This document shows, in pieces, positions 8,401 through 16,143 of a stretch of DNA of 37,091 bases; position 1 is the stretch's first letter, and the number at the start of each line of letters is the position of its first letter. Source of the DNA: Chitinophagaceae bacterium. GTDB taxonomy: Bacteria; Bacteroidota; Bacteroidia; Chitinophagales; Chitinophagaceae. The translations under genes and the position numbers were made by a program. Under the pieces are notes generated by a model. It did no database searches and was not told the DNA's origin. It saw only the letters and a list, made by a program, of their open reading frames with translations. The stretch spans positions 1-37,091 of the forward strand of contig JAGIAP010000011.1 in assembly GCA_017744805.1 (NCBI GenBank), given 5' to 3'.

Positions 8401-8550
8401 GGTTGCAACAATGTATGGCTGATCTCCAGCCATCTCAATGGCCAGGACCCTGAAGCTGTATTTGCTACAGGCAACAACGCAACAGGCTTCGAGTATTTCG
8501 CTCCGCCTACCACGCGTTCATTCCTTATCAACCTGAGCCTTAGTTTTTAA
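5440..8550 (+). CDS. SusC/RagA-family TonB-dependent outer-membrane transporter
   Basis: A 1036-residue nutrient importer. The signal peptide (1-24, ...LSCLTASA) is followed by a carboxypeptidase-regulatory-like beta-sandwich (about 28-100; VSGTVKDQSGNSV, ISAVGFGTQEV). A TonB box-like DEVVVTALG comes next (105-113), then the plug (to about 250) with VLRGMNSLKGSNQPLVVVDG and the hallmark VLKGAAAAALYGSRAGNGAI. The rest is a 22-strand-type beta-barrel ending in FLINLSLSF with a terminal Phe, as is usual for Omp85-inserted proteins. It is paired with a SusD-like lipoprotein 19 bases downstream, which forms the lid of the complex. The substrate is unknown; glycans or oligopeptides are typical. No hydrolase lies beside it, which is unusual for a polysaccharide utilisation locus. 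Confidence 0.97.
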   Translation: MRQMLCRLVLCAIVGALSCLTASAQEKKWVSGTVKDQSGNSVQSATIGEKGTSNQTASDNQGNFRIQVANGATLVISAVGFGTQEVAATGGEIHITLQTAAAGLDEVVVTALGIRRQKKTVGFAVQEVKGRAIVDAREPNLTNSLSGLVAGLQVIRSSNGPGGSSKIVLRGMNSLKGSNQPLVVVDGVPIDNFTGVENNDYWNPQMDMGNGMSDLNAEDIESISVLKGAAAAALYGSRAGNGAILVTTKSGRKTNGLGISVSSTLGIENFFTIPDLQKSFGQGTEGSYGDKATGSWGPKIEGQEVTNWKGEKEKLSYHDNIKAFYGNGLSNNQTISFQQQLKNLSVYSSLNYFNDKSMIPGVKLTRTNLMTRVTSKFGKEDRWSTDVKVQYSNSNARNRPQAGNNPNNYAALLYNLPSTMDLTQFKDAVKPDGTMLWYGVGNQVNPYWNTKYRTNEDLRDRFILNGSLKYQFTNWLDAEIKAGGDMYTTQLENRLFAGSPLGTTGRYSKGMQTFKEINYSTLITAKKDNLFGKLGGSATLGGNLMSQKFSQEIVDAGELQVPNLFVLTNGKGNPAITDKVKDKKINSVYGSIGLNWDSYLFLEATFRNDWTSTLSPENRSFFYPSLSLSYLFTENIRSLPSWLSYGKLRGSIAQVGNDMDPYNLYNTYIIEKDPNGNTMAKRNTTLFDPTVRNELITSYEVGTELRFFSNRVGLDVSYYKTRATRQLIDLPMDPGSGYEKKRINAGEITNQGFEITADAKVLTSDKGLNWNINANFSTNKNKIVEIYPKEGVTKYPLATYDDVSVLAEAGKYYGEIYGSTFLRVTDPKNDNYGKLILTADGLPQRGEQNVRLGNQQPKALIGITNSFSYRNFNLSFLFDARLGGQIFSATNALLQESGAAAVTVVNGERKDFVVDGVIPGTGTEYIKNDKAVSPQRYWEAVGVSNLGVTEANIYDASSIRIRNVQVSYELPRKLLGKTPIQRARIGVGCNNVWLISSHLNGQDPEAVFATGNNATGFEYFAPPTTRSFLINLSLSF

Positions 8551-8569
8551 TTATTGAAACCGAACTACA

Positions 8570-10480
8570 ATGAAAAAGCTACATATATCTTCGGGCCTTT
8601 TACTTTCAGCTATCCTGCTGTCATCGTCCTGCAAGAAGTTCGAAGACATGAACTACAATCCCAAAGAGGCTAGCGGTGATCAGGTGCAGGTGGAATACTT
8701 CATCAATAATTCCATCATCGGCGCACAAATGGATCCGCATATCGCCGAGCGGGTTTTTGTCCTGTACTGGAAAACAGCCAGCCACCAGCATCTTACCAAT
8801 GGGATCACTTCCGGTAACCTGGATGATGGCTGGAGCACAGATTATTACCGCTATATTTCAGGTTGGTTGAACTCCATCAACAAAGGCATCGAGATCGCCG
8901 ACGAGAAAAAAGCCAATGGAACTGCCTTTGCCTGGACTGAGAATCTCAAACAGGTTGCACGTATCTGGCGCGCTTACCTGATGAGTGAAATGAGCGATAA
9001 TTTCGGTCCCATCACCATCAACGGCTTCCAGGGCGTCAACCCTGAGTTCAGCGACGTGAAAACTGTGTATTATTTCATCCTCGATGAGCTGAAAGATGCT
9101 TCTGCCAAACTGGACCTGAGCCTGACGCCATCCGATGAATTGAAGAAAACAGATCCTGCTTACGCTTATAACTATGCGCAATGGCAAAGATATGCCAACT
9201 CATTGCGCCTGCGCCTGGCTATGCGCCTCTCCGAAGTGGACGCCACCAAAGCAAAGGCCGAGTTCCAGGATGCTGCTACCAAACCGTTGATCACCAATAT
9301 GAGTGATGCCTTTCAGGTAGCTGAAAAAGCTAACGGATGGGATGCGCTTTCAGGTGTGATGAGCCGCGAATGGAATGCTCAGATCCTGAGTACCACACTC
9401 GAGAATATCTATACAGGGCTGGGTGGAATTAAGTCTGCCGACCTGCTTGGCGCCAATGCACAATCGCATATCAAGCCGGCTGATTATGCAGGCCTTAAGC
9501 TCACAGACCATTTTTCCACTAAAACGAATGATCCCTTTGCAGGTTACTGGATGGATGGTATCCCTTTCACCATGGATCCCCGCGCATTCAAAGCCTTCCC
9601 GCTGGCAGGCGATTTCACCAATCCTGATTTCTGTAAATACCCTTCTTATGATCAGGAAGCATGGGAAACAACCACAGCAGATCTGAATGATGCCAATGGC
9701 AATGCAGTGTTGACGCTTGATGGCGCCTTCACCTGGAACGGTTCCAATGGTGGCGCATGGGGCGTACCAGGCTCGAAGAACGGATGGCGCGGATGGCCGG
9801 GAGCTGCCCCCAGGCTGGCTTTGAAGTACAGGAACAGTACCAATAAAAGAGTGTTCTTTGCTCCCTGGGAAACCTATTTCCTGATGGCTGAAGCGGCTTT
9901 GAGAGGATGGACAGTTCCCATGAGCGCCGAAGAAGCCTACACGGCAGGTGTTCAGGCCAGCTTCGATTATTGGGGAATTGGTGGCCTTGCTTCCACTTAC
10001 CTGAACAGTGAGGATTACAACCGCCTGGGTACCTCCGTTAAATGGAGCCATATTACCGAGCCCCCTGCCAGCTATACCGTCACCTACAAGAATGGGTATA
10101 CCAATGTAGCAGGCACTGCCACTATTCTGTACCCTGTGAACAATTTGTACAAGAACGGTGCTGTAAAGAATGATCAACTCACCAAGATCATCACACAGAA
10201 ATATATTGCCCAGGTTCCCTGGTTGCCTTTGGAATCATGGAGCGATCGGCGCAGGTTGGGACTGCCTTTCTTCGAAAATCCGAATGCAGAGGCGGCGCTT
10301 GCCAATATGCCTGATCTCAATTCCGGCAACTATATGACGGGTAGTATAAAATTCTTCCCTCAGCGACTGGCCTATCCCGGTTCACTCAAGAACACGAACA
10401 GCAAGGGATATGATCAGGCAGTGGCTGCACTGGGAGGTCCTGATAAAGTGCTCACTCCACTTTGGTGGGCTAAAAAATAA
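8570..10480 (+). CDS. SusD/RagB-like nutrient-binding outer-membrane lipoprotein
   Basis: A 636-residue lipoprotein and the partner of the SusC protein upstream. The N-terminus MKKLHISSGLLLSAILLSSSC has a degenerate lipobox with Cys21. The charged KKFED after it fits a Bacteroidota surface-export signal. The body resembles the SusD-like_2 subgroup: FEDMNYNPKEAS, ASHQHLTNGIT, RYISGWLNSINKGIEIADE, VARIWRAYLMSEMSDNFGPI, RYANSLRLRLAMRLSEVD and, near the end, WLPLESWSDRRRLGLPFFENP. It is longer than the usual 500-550 residues. It binds substrate at the cell surface and delivers it to the SusC barrel. A terminator follows, so susC and susD close the unit. Confidence 0.95.
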   Translation: MKKLHISSGLLLSAILLSSSCKKFEDMNYNPKEASGDQVQVEYFINNSIIGAQMDPHIAERVFVLYWKTASHQHLTNGITSGNLDDGWSTDYYRYISGWLNSINKGIEIADEKKANGTAFAWTENLKQVARIWRAYLMSEMSDNFGPITINGFQGVNPEFSDVKTVYYFILDELKDASAKLDLSLTPSDELKKTDPAYAYNYAQWQRYANSLRLRLAMRLSEVDATKAKAEFQDAATKPLITNMSDAFQVAEKANGWDALSGVMSREWNAQILSTTLENIYTGLGGIKSADLLGANAQSHIKPADYAGLKLTDHFSTKTNDPFAGYWMDGIPFTMDPRAFKAFPLAGDFTNPDFCKYPSYDQEAWETTTADLNDANGNAVLTLDGAFTWNGSNGGAWGVPGSKNGWRGWPGAAPRLALKYRNSTNKRVFFAPWETYFLMAEAALRGWTVPMSAEEAYTAGVQASFDYWGIGGLASTYLNSEDYNRLGTSVKWSHITEPPASYTVTYKNGYTNVAGTATILYPVNNLYKNGAVKNDQLTKIITQKYIAQVPWLPLESWSDRRRLGLPFFENPNAEAALANMPDLNSGNYMTGSIKFFPQRLAYPGSLKNTNSKGYDQAVAALGGPDKVLTPLWWAKK

Positions 10481-10524
10481 TTCGTGGGTTTTTAGATTGT
10501 CCACCTGCGGGTACATGAGAAGAA

Positions 10525-10555
10525 AGGGCTGACCTTATATGGTTAGCCCTTTTTT
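10525..10555 (+). terminator. Rho-independent terminator after susD
   Basis: AGGGCTGACC (10525-10534) pairs with GGTTAGCCCT (10541-10550), 9 of 10 Watson-Crick pairs, around the loop TTATAT. A T-run follows directly. It sits between the convergent SusD and YeiH genes and could serve both. Confidence 0.85.
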
Positions 10556-10568
10556 ATAACTGTACTGT

Positions 10569-11537
10569 CTATACGAAATTACAGATGAACCAAAGGGTAG
10601 CCGTTGCTATCAGCACCCAGGTGATGATGCCCTGCACCATCGGCCTTACACCTACACTTCGCAACACCTCTTTGGACAGGCCAGCCCCTATCAGGAAAAG
10701 GGTAAGCGTCAGTCCGGCCTTTGCAATGCTTGTAGCATAAGCACTGAAAGATTGAACGGCTGGGATGAAAGTATTGGCGAGCATAGCAAGAATGAACAAA
10801 CCGATAAACCAGGGGATATATAGTTTTTGTCCTTTTTTCCTGAAAGCGAAAGAAGCAACAAGGCTTACGGGGATGATCCACAATGCCCTTGCCAACTTAA
10901 CGGTGGTAGCCACTTCCAGGGCTTGTGGCCCATATTTGGTGCCTGCGCCTACAACAGAGCTTGTATCATGAATGGCAATGGCCGCCCATGTGCCGAATTG
11001 TTGCTGGCTCATTCCCAGCAAATGACCGATAACAGGAAAAATGAATAAAGCGACAGCATTCAATATGAACACAGTTCCCAGTGCAACGGATATTTGTTTG
11101 TCCTTTGCATCGATGGCCGGCGCCACTGCGGCTATGGCGCTACCTCCGCAAATGGCCGTACCCGAAGCAATCAGACAGGCCGTTCTCTTATCTACTTTCA
11201 ACCATTTGCCCAGTAAGATCCCGGCTCCAAGCGTGGCGATAATGGAAACCACGGTGATGCCGAAGCCCGCCCTTCCTGCTTCCAGTGCGGCATGTGCATT
11301 CATGCCAAAGCCCAGTCCTACCACGGATACCTGCAATAACAGATGCGTAGCCTTATGATTCAGGTGCAACCAGGGATGGCCGATGAACTGGGCTACCAAT
11401 AACCCCAGCAACAAAGCTACCGGCGCACTGATGACACTGGTACAACAAAGAATAGCGATGGTGGCGAAAATGATCTCCCGGGCGCTTAGTTGCCTGTCTA
11501 AGAATTTCCTGCCGGGAATAGTCCTTGAATTCTCCAT
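10569..11537 (-). CDS. yeiH: YeiH-family putative sulfate exporter (UPF0324)
   Basis: A 322-residue inner-membrane protein with about ten hydrophobic helices. Family motifs are ALLLGLLVAQFIG, LLLQVSVVGLGFGMN, ACLIASGTAICGGSAIAAVAPAI, IAIHDTSSVVGAG, and LTLFLIGAGLSKEVLRSVGVRP near the C-terminus; these are typical of the YeiH/UPF0324 group. The proposed role is export of sulfur oxyanions or related solutes, but this is poorly established for the family. A LysR regulator gene lies 71 bases upstream on the same strand, the pairing seen with YeiE/YeiH elsewhere. The start codon sits in a short hairpin (see regulatory entry). Confidence 0.93.
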   Translation of the reverse strand: MENSRTIPGRKFLDRQLSAREIIFATIAILCCTSVISAPVALLLGLLVAQFIGHPWLHLNHKATHLLLQVSVVGLGFGMNAHAALEAGRAGFGITVVSIIATLGAGILLGKWLKVDKRTACLIASGTAICGGSAIAAVAPAIDAKDKQISVALGTVFILNAVALFIFPVIGHLLGMSQQQFGTWAAIAIHDTSSVVGAGTKYGPQALEVATTVKLARALWIIPVSLVASFAFRKKGQKLYIPWFIGLFILAMLANTFIPAVQSFSAYATSIAKAGLTLTLFLIGAGLSKEVLRSVGVRPMVQGIITWVLIATATLWFICNFV

Positions 11538-11558
11538 AACACAATGATTATGGGAGCA
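11530..11558 (-). promoter_or_regulatory. Hairpin over the yeiH start codon
   Basis: On the minus strand the sequence reads CTCCCATAA, a loop TCATTGTG, then TTATGGAG, with one bulged C. The right arm contains the ATG of yeiH. It could hide the start codon in the mRNA or form part of an operator. Confidence 0.35.
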
Positions 11559-11608
11559 AAGTTCAGCAATGCAGATACCCGGGGGAAATGGTAAATCGTA
11601 ATGATCGA

Positions 11609-12502
11609 TTACCTGAAGTTATGGGTCAGAGCGAATTGCATGAACAGGTTGGTTAAAGCCCCTGTGTCCCCGTGCGGGCTGATAAAATGGAAATCCCGCT
11701 GGATATTCAGCCCTTTCACTTCAATCACGGTGAATAGCCGTTGCTCCAGTTCTGCCAGGATGGAATGAATGGAAAGAAAGGCCATGCTTTGGCTATGTTG
11801 CAGGTAGCCTTTGATACTTTCCGTATTGCTGAGCTGCATCTCTTTTTTGAGTTGCGATATTTTGATGCCCAATGGCCTGAGCGCATGGGCGATCACTTCG
11901 AGCGTGCCTAAGCCTGGCTCACGCAGCAGGAGGGGGATCTTCAATAATTCCGCGGGTTTGATGATGCCTTTTTTTGCCAACGGGTTGGCGGCATTGGCCA
12001 CCAGCACCAGTTCATCTTTCAGGAAGGGGGTATAGCGGAATGCGCTGTTCTTTGCCCGTCCTTCAATGAGGCCTACATCCACCTGGTGTTGCTGTAATGC
12101 TTGTTCTATTTGCTCCGTATTGTCTGTACTGAGCGTGATGCGGATGTCCGGGAATTTTTTATGGAACGATGCCAGTACGGGCGGGAGTACATACTGGGCC
12201 ACGGTGGTGCTGGCGCCTACGCGGAGACGACCTGCTTTCTTGTCGGCTTGTGTATGCATTTCGAATTCCAGGTTCCGGTACAATGCAAACAGATCGGTTG
12301 TATAACGGAACAGCGTTTGGCCGGCAGGGGTCAGCCGGATCTTTCTGCCATCGCGCTCAAAGAGTTTCACCTTGAAATATTGTTCTATCTCATTGATATG
12401 TTTGGTAACGGCGGGCTGCGTGATGAACAGTTCTTCGGCAGCCCTGGTGAAACTGAGCCGGCTGGCAACGGTATGGAATACTTTTAACCGGAAATCGAAC
12501 AT
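11609..12502 (-). CDS. LysR-family transcriptional regulator
   Basis: A 297-residue regulator. The helix-turn-helix at about 15-55 (SFTRAAEELFITQPAVTKHINEIEQYFKVKLFERDGRKIRLT) is a textbook LysR sequence. The effector domain (about 88-295) has GRLRVGASTTVAQYVLPPVLASF, ITLSTDNTEQIEQALQQHQVD and VGLIEGRA. It lies directly upstream of yeiH on the same strand, and the two genes probably form an operon. It may sense a sulfur or amino-acid metabolite by analogy with CysB/YeiE-type regulators (inference). A TTAA-rich dyad, GTTAA...TTAAC (12511-12534), lies just upstream of its start and is a plausible binding site. Confidence 0.95.
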   Translation of the reverse strand: MFDFRLKVFHTVASRLSFTRAAEELFITQPAVTKHINEIEQYFKVKLFERDGRKIRLTPAGQTLFRYTTDLFALYRNLEFEMHTQADKKAGRLRVGASTTVAQYVLPPVLASFHKKFPDIRITLSTDNTEQIEQALQQHQVDVGLIEGRAKNSAFRYTPFLKDELVLVANAANPLAKKGIIKPAELLKIPLLLREPGLGTLEVIAHALRPLGIKISQLKKEMQLSNTESIKGYLQHSQSMAFLSIHSILAELEQRLFTVIEVKGLNIQRDFHFISPHGDTGALTNLFMQFALTHNFR

Positions 12503-12510
12503 GGCATGAA

Positions 12511-12534
12511 GTTAACGTTTAATTGACCATTAAC
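12511..12534. promoter_or_regulatory. Candidate LysR binding dyad in the LysR/TolC divergent region
   Basis: GTTAA (12511-12515) and TTAAC (12530-12534) are short inverted copies with AT-rich sequence between them, just upstream of the LysR start. LysR proteins bind such AT-rich dyads near their own gene. The arms are short, so chance is possible. Confidence 0.3.
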
Positions 12535-12582
12535 CTGATGTATGGCCGCAGGTACAATTTATTAATGTCGTCAAAAATGGGC

Positions 12583-12590
12583 TATCTTTG
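12583..12590 (+). promoter_or_regulatory. -7 promoter box (TAnnTTTG) of the efflux operon
   Basis: TATCTTTG matches the -7 consensus. A TTT at 12558-12560 is the best -33 candidate. The leader to the ATG at 12697 is about 100 bases and holds a small TCCGG/CCGGA hairpin near 12661. Confidence 0.55.
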
Positions 12591-12696
12591 GAAACACTCA
12601 CCTGATAGTCCAAAATTACCCCTTACTCAAACTGTGTGGCCCCCAACCTCAACGATCCGGAATCCGGCTTTTACCGGACCATAAAACAGTTTGTAT

Positions 12697-14037
12697 ATGT
12701 GGAAACAATTTCCCGGAATTGCTATCAGCTCAATTTGTGCCCTTTGCTTTTCGGTTTCCCATGCACAGGACTCGCTGTCCCGTCCTGAGCTAAAATGGGA
12801 CCTGGCTACCTGTCTTTCCTATGCCGCCAGGAACAATATCCAGTTACGCACCCTGGAGCAGACAAGGCGTAGCAGTGAACAGAACCTCCTGCTTTCAAAG
12901 GCCGCCAAATACCCCAATCTCACGGGCTCCATGTCGCAAAACATCGTCAACAGCAAGAGTACAGATCCGGTGGTAGGTGGCTTTCAGACACAGGCGAATT
13001 TCACCAGTAACTATTCCCTCAATTCCAACTTCACTTTGTACAATGGGGGCTATCTCAAAAATGATGTAAAACAAAAGGAACTGCAACTGCAGGTATCCGA
13101 TCTCGATGTACAAACTGCGCTCAACGATGTCACCATCCAGATCACTCAGGCCTATCTGAACATTCTGCTGGCCAGGGAGAATATCGTTTACCTGGAAAAC
13201 CTGATCACTACCTCGCAGGCACAGTTGAAACAAGGGAAGCAACGCTACGATGCAGGCGCCATCTCCAAAAAAGATTATATCCAGTTTGAAGGCCAGGTGG
13301 CAACAGATCAGTACAACCTGGTGACAGCCCGCAATGCCTACCGGCAGAATATCATTGCCCTGAAACAGTTACTGCAATTGAACTCCTCCGTGAGCTTCGA
13401 TGTGGTAGTGCCGGATACTTTATACATGAGCCCGGTGATCACACCCTTGCCTGATGCCGCAGCAAAGGCACTGGCAATAAGACCCGAAGTGCAGGCCGAT
13501 TCCCTCAGTATTCGTGCCGCTGAGTTTGAACTGGAAAAATCGAAAGCAGGACGAAGGCCTGTGATCACACTGAATGGAGCATTGTCAACGGGGTATTCTG
13601 ATAATCGAACAGACGCCTATTTCCCGCAATTGAACAACAACTTTTACCAGCGCGCTGGCCTGTCCATGTCCATCCCCATCTTCAACAATCGCATCACCAA
13701 AACAAATATAGAGCAATCGAAGATCCAGATAGAGCAGGCCAGATTGACATTGCAGGGAACCAAAACCACGTTGGATCAGGCAGTAGAGCAGGCGTATATT
13801 TCCCTGCTCAATGCGCGTAACCAGTTCAATGTGGCGGAAGTACAGCTACGTGTTACAAAGGAAACACTGGATATCACCAATGAACAACTCAATCTTGGCG
13901 CCGTAAATATGGTGGACCTGCTGACGCAGAAGAACCTGTATGTGCAGGCCTTGCAGAATTATATCCAGGCCAAATACAGTGCCATCCTGAATCACAAAGT
14001 GTACGATTTCTATACCGGCATACCGGTTACCTTATAG
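12697..14037 (+). CDS. TolC-family outer-membrane efflux channel
   Basis: A 446-residue outer-membrane factor that gives a tripartite pump its exit duct. The signal peptide is MWKQFPGIAISSICALCFSV... ending at SHA, and the mature protein begins QDSLSRPELKWDL. Two similar halves follow, each rich in long amphipathic helices (LATCLSYAARNNIQLRTLEQ; AYLNILLARENIVYLENLI; RPEVQADSLSIRAAEFELEKSKAGRRP; AYISLLNARNQFNVAEVQLRV). The start is the ATG at 12697; the TTG at 12691 in the track is less likely. It is the first gene of a four-gene unit with an adaptor, an ATPase and a permease, separated by 9-24 bases. Confidence 0.95.
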   Translation: MWKQFPGIAISSICALCFSVSHAQDSLSRPELKWDLATCLSYAARNNIQLRTLEQTRRSSEQNLLLSKAAKYPNLTGSMSQNIVNSKSTDPVVGGFQTQANFTSNYSLNSNFTLYNGGYLKNDVKQKELQLQVSDLDVQTALNDVTIQITQAYLNILLARENIVYLENLITTSQAQLKQGKQRYDAGAISKKDYIQFEGQVATDQYNLVTARNAYRQNIIALKQLLQLNSSVSFDVVVPDTLYMSPVITPLPDAAAKALAIRPEVQADSLSIRAAEFELEKSKAGRRPVITLNGALSTGYSDNRTDAYFPQLNNNFYQRAGLSMSIPIFNNRITKTNIEQSKIQIEQARLTLQGTKTTLDQAVEQAYISLLNARNQFNVAEVQLRVTKETLDITNEQLNLGAVNMVDLLTQKNLYVQALQNYIQAKYSAILNHKVYDFYTGIPVTL

Positions 14038-14061
14038 TATTGGCAACAGAAAACAGAAAGT

Positions 14062-15366
14062 ATGAAAAAATGGAAATGGCTGATCATCATGCTGGTCCTG
14101 GCGCTTGTTGCCGGGGCAGTCTGGTTCTGGAAGTTCAGGAAGAAAGAAGAAAAAGTGGAGCTGGAAACTGAAGTTCCTCATTACGGAAATGTAGCCATCA
14201 GCATCACGGCTACCGGCACCATCCAACCGGTGGACACCGTATCTGTGGGTACGCAGGTTTCCGGGACCATCGCCAATGTATACGCCGATTTCAATTCCGC
14301 AGTAAAAAAAGGACAGCTCCTGGCACAATTGGACAAAACGCTCTTGCTTGCGCAGGTGCAGCAATTTACCGGCGTACTGCAACAGAACAAGGCCAATCTC
14401 CTATACCAGCAAAGCAATTACGAACGCCAGAAAAAATTACTGGACGTAGGGGCTATCGCACGCGCCGATTACGAAACGGCGCTCTATCAGCTCACAGCCG
14501 CCAAAGACAATGTGACCAGTGCCGATGCCCAACTTAAAACAGCCAACAGGAACCTGCAACTCTCGGATATCTATTCACCCATCGATGGAACCGTATTGTC
14601 AAGGAACGTGAGTGCGGGGCAGACCGTGGTATCCAGCCTCAATGCACCCACCTTGTTCGTGATCGCAAAAGACCTTACCCGGATGCAGGTGCAGGCGGCA
14701 GTGGATGAAGCGGACATCGGGAATGTGAAAAAGGGACAGCGGGTCAGCTTTTCTGTAGATGCTTATCCCGAAGATCAGTTTGAAGGAACCGTAAAGGAGA
14801 TCAGGCTGCAACCCAGTATTTCCTCCAATGTAGTAACCTATGCCACCATCATCGATGCTCCCAATGATCAATTGAAACTCAAGCCAGGTATGACGGCCAG
14901 CATTACTGTGTATACCAAAGAAGCGGACAATACCCTTCTTGTTTCAGCCAGAGCAGTAAAGTTTACACCCGATTCCTCCCTGTTGAAACATTATACCATC
15001 GAAGGAAAACCCGCCTCTCAAAGAGGCATGCATAACAAGCAAGAGGAAGGAGCAACGGACACTTCCGCATTACGGAAAGAAAGACCGAAGATGAGCGAAG
15101 GAGGGGATACAACGATAAAGGCTAAGCGCGCAATCGTTTGGTTGAAAAAAGGAAATACCATTTCACGAAAAGTGATACAGGTGGGCCTTACGGACGATGC
15201 CAATGTGCAGGTATTGAATGGCCTTACCACGCAGGATTCAGTGATCACCGGCACCATCATGGCGGGCAGCATACCGGCTGCCAATAACAATGTGAGAAGT
15301 CCCTTCATGCCAACCCGGAGAGGAAGTGGCAGCGGGAGTGGAAGTGGCGGTAACAGGCCCAGATAG
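14062..15366 (+). CDS. MacA/HlyD-type periplasmic adaptor of an ABC efflux pump
   Basis: A 434-residue membrane-fusion protein. A single N-terminal helix (about 6-22) anchors it. The lipoyl half-motif region TGTIQPVDTVSVGTQVSGTI (about 52-72) is followed by a coiled-coil hairpin (about 85-160; NYERQKKLLDVGAIARADYE). The second lipoyl half is DIYSPIDGTVLSRNVSAGQTV. The beta-barrel follows (AAVDEADIGNVKKGQRVSFSVDAYPEDQFEG). An inserted linker at about 310-350 is polar (KPASQRGMHNKQEEGA...), and the C-terminus is a Gly/Ser repeat tail, RRGSGSGSGSGGNRPR, not usual in MacA. It links the TolC-like channel to the inner-membrane ABC transporter. The cargo is unknown. Confidence 0.95.
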   Translation: MKKWKWLIIMLVLALVAGAVWFWKFRKKEEKVELETEVPHYGNVAISITATGTIQPVDTVSVGTQVSGTIANVYADFNSAVKKGQLLAQLDKTLLLAQVQQFTGVLQQNKANLLYQQSNYERQKKLLDVGAIARADYETALYQLTAAKDNVTSADAQLKTANRNLQLSDIYSPIDGTVLSRNVSAGQTVVSSLNAPTLFVIAKDLTRMQVQAAVDEADIGNVKKGQRVSFSVDAYPEDQFEGTVKEIRLQPSISSNVVTYATIIDAPNDQLKLKPGMTASITVYTKEADNTLLVSARAVKFTPDSSLLKHYTIEGKPASQRGMHNKQEEGATDTSALRKERPKMSEGGDTTIKAKRAIVWLKKGNTISRKVIQVGLTDDANVQVLNGLTTQDSVITGTIMAGSIPAANNNVRSPFMPTRRGSGSGSGSGGNRPR

Positions 15367-15387
15367 TTTTAAACTCAAATATGCACT

Positions 15388-16134
15388 ATGCCGAAATTGA
15401 TCCTGGAAGTAACAGACCTGAAACGTGAGTTCCGCATGGGAGCGGAAATTGTCCGTGCCTTGAAAGGAGTCCATTTTACGGTAGAGGCAGGAGAGTTTGT
15501 CACCATCATGGGTAGCAGCGGATCCGGAAAGACCACCCTGCTGAATATCCTGGGTTGCCTGGATAAACCTACCAGCGGAGTTTACAATCTCGATGGCGTG
15601 AACGTGAGCAATCTCAGCAGAAATGAACTGGCGCAACTTCGCAACAGGAAGATCGGTTTCGTTTTCCAGAGCTATAACCTGCTGGCCAGAACATCGGCCC
15701 TGGAGAATGTGGAGTTACCGCTCTATTATAACAGTGAAGTATCAGCGAAACAAAGATATGATCGATCGATAAAGGCGCTGGAGGCTGTGAACCTGGGCGA
15801 CAGGCTGCATCATCTTCCCAATCAGTTATCGGGTGGACAACAGCAGCGGGTGGCTATTGCCCGTGCACTTGTCAATGACCCGGTGATGATATTGGCCGAT
15901 GAAGCTACGGGTAACCTGGACTCCCGCACATCCTATGAGATCATGGCCCTGATGCAGGATCTCAACCAGCAGGGTAAGACCATCCTCTTTGTGACGCATG
16001 AGCCGGATATCGCTTCTTTCAGCAGCAGGACGATTATGCTGAAAGACGGCAAAGTGATACGCGATAGTAAAAATGAGAATATCAGATCGGCAAAGGAAGT
16101 GCTGGCCAGCCTTCCCGTTTCCGAAGATTATTAA
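15388..16134 (+). CDS. MacB-type ABC transporter ATP-binding protein
   Basis: A 248-residue ABC ATPase of the MacB/LolD group. It has Walker A GSSGSGKT (42-49), a Q-loop VFQSYNLL, the signature LSGGQQQR, Walker [10 protein letters not shown] and a switch His in FVTHEPDIA. The MacB/LolD pattern [13 protein letters not shown] and [16 protein letters not shown] is clear. In E. coli MacB this domain is fused to the permease; here it is a separate gene 9 bases before the permease. It drives mechanotransmission across the envelope with its partners. Confidence 0.96.
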   Translation: MPKLILEVTDLKREFRMGAEIVRALKGVHFTVEAGEFVTIMGSSGSGKTTLLNILGCLDKPTSGVYNLDGVNVSNLSRNELAQLRNRKIGFVFQSYNLLARTSALENVELPLYYNSEVSAKQRYDRSIKALEAVNLGDRLHHLPNQLSGGQQQRVAIARALVNDPVMILADEATGNLDSRTSYEIMALMQDLNQQGKTILFVTHEPDIASFSSRTIMLKDGKVIRDSKNENIRSAKEVLASLPVSEDY

Positions 16135-16143
16135 ACAGCCGCT

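Noticed and set aside
9350-10177. 275-residue minus-strand ORF
   Set aside because: Antisense shadow of the SusD-like gene; no recognisable domain.
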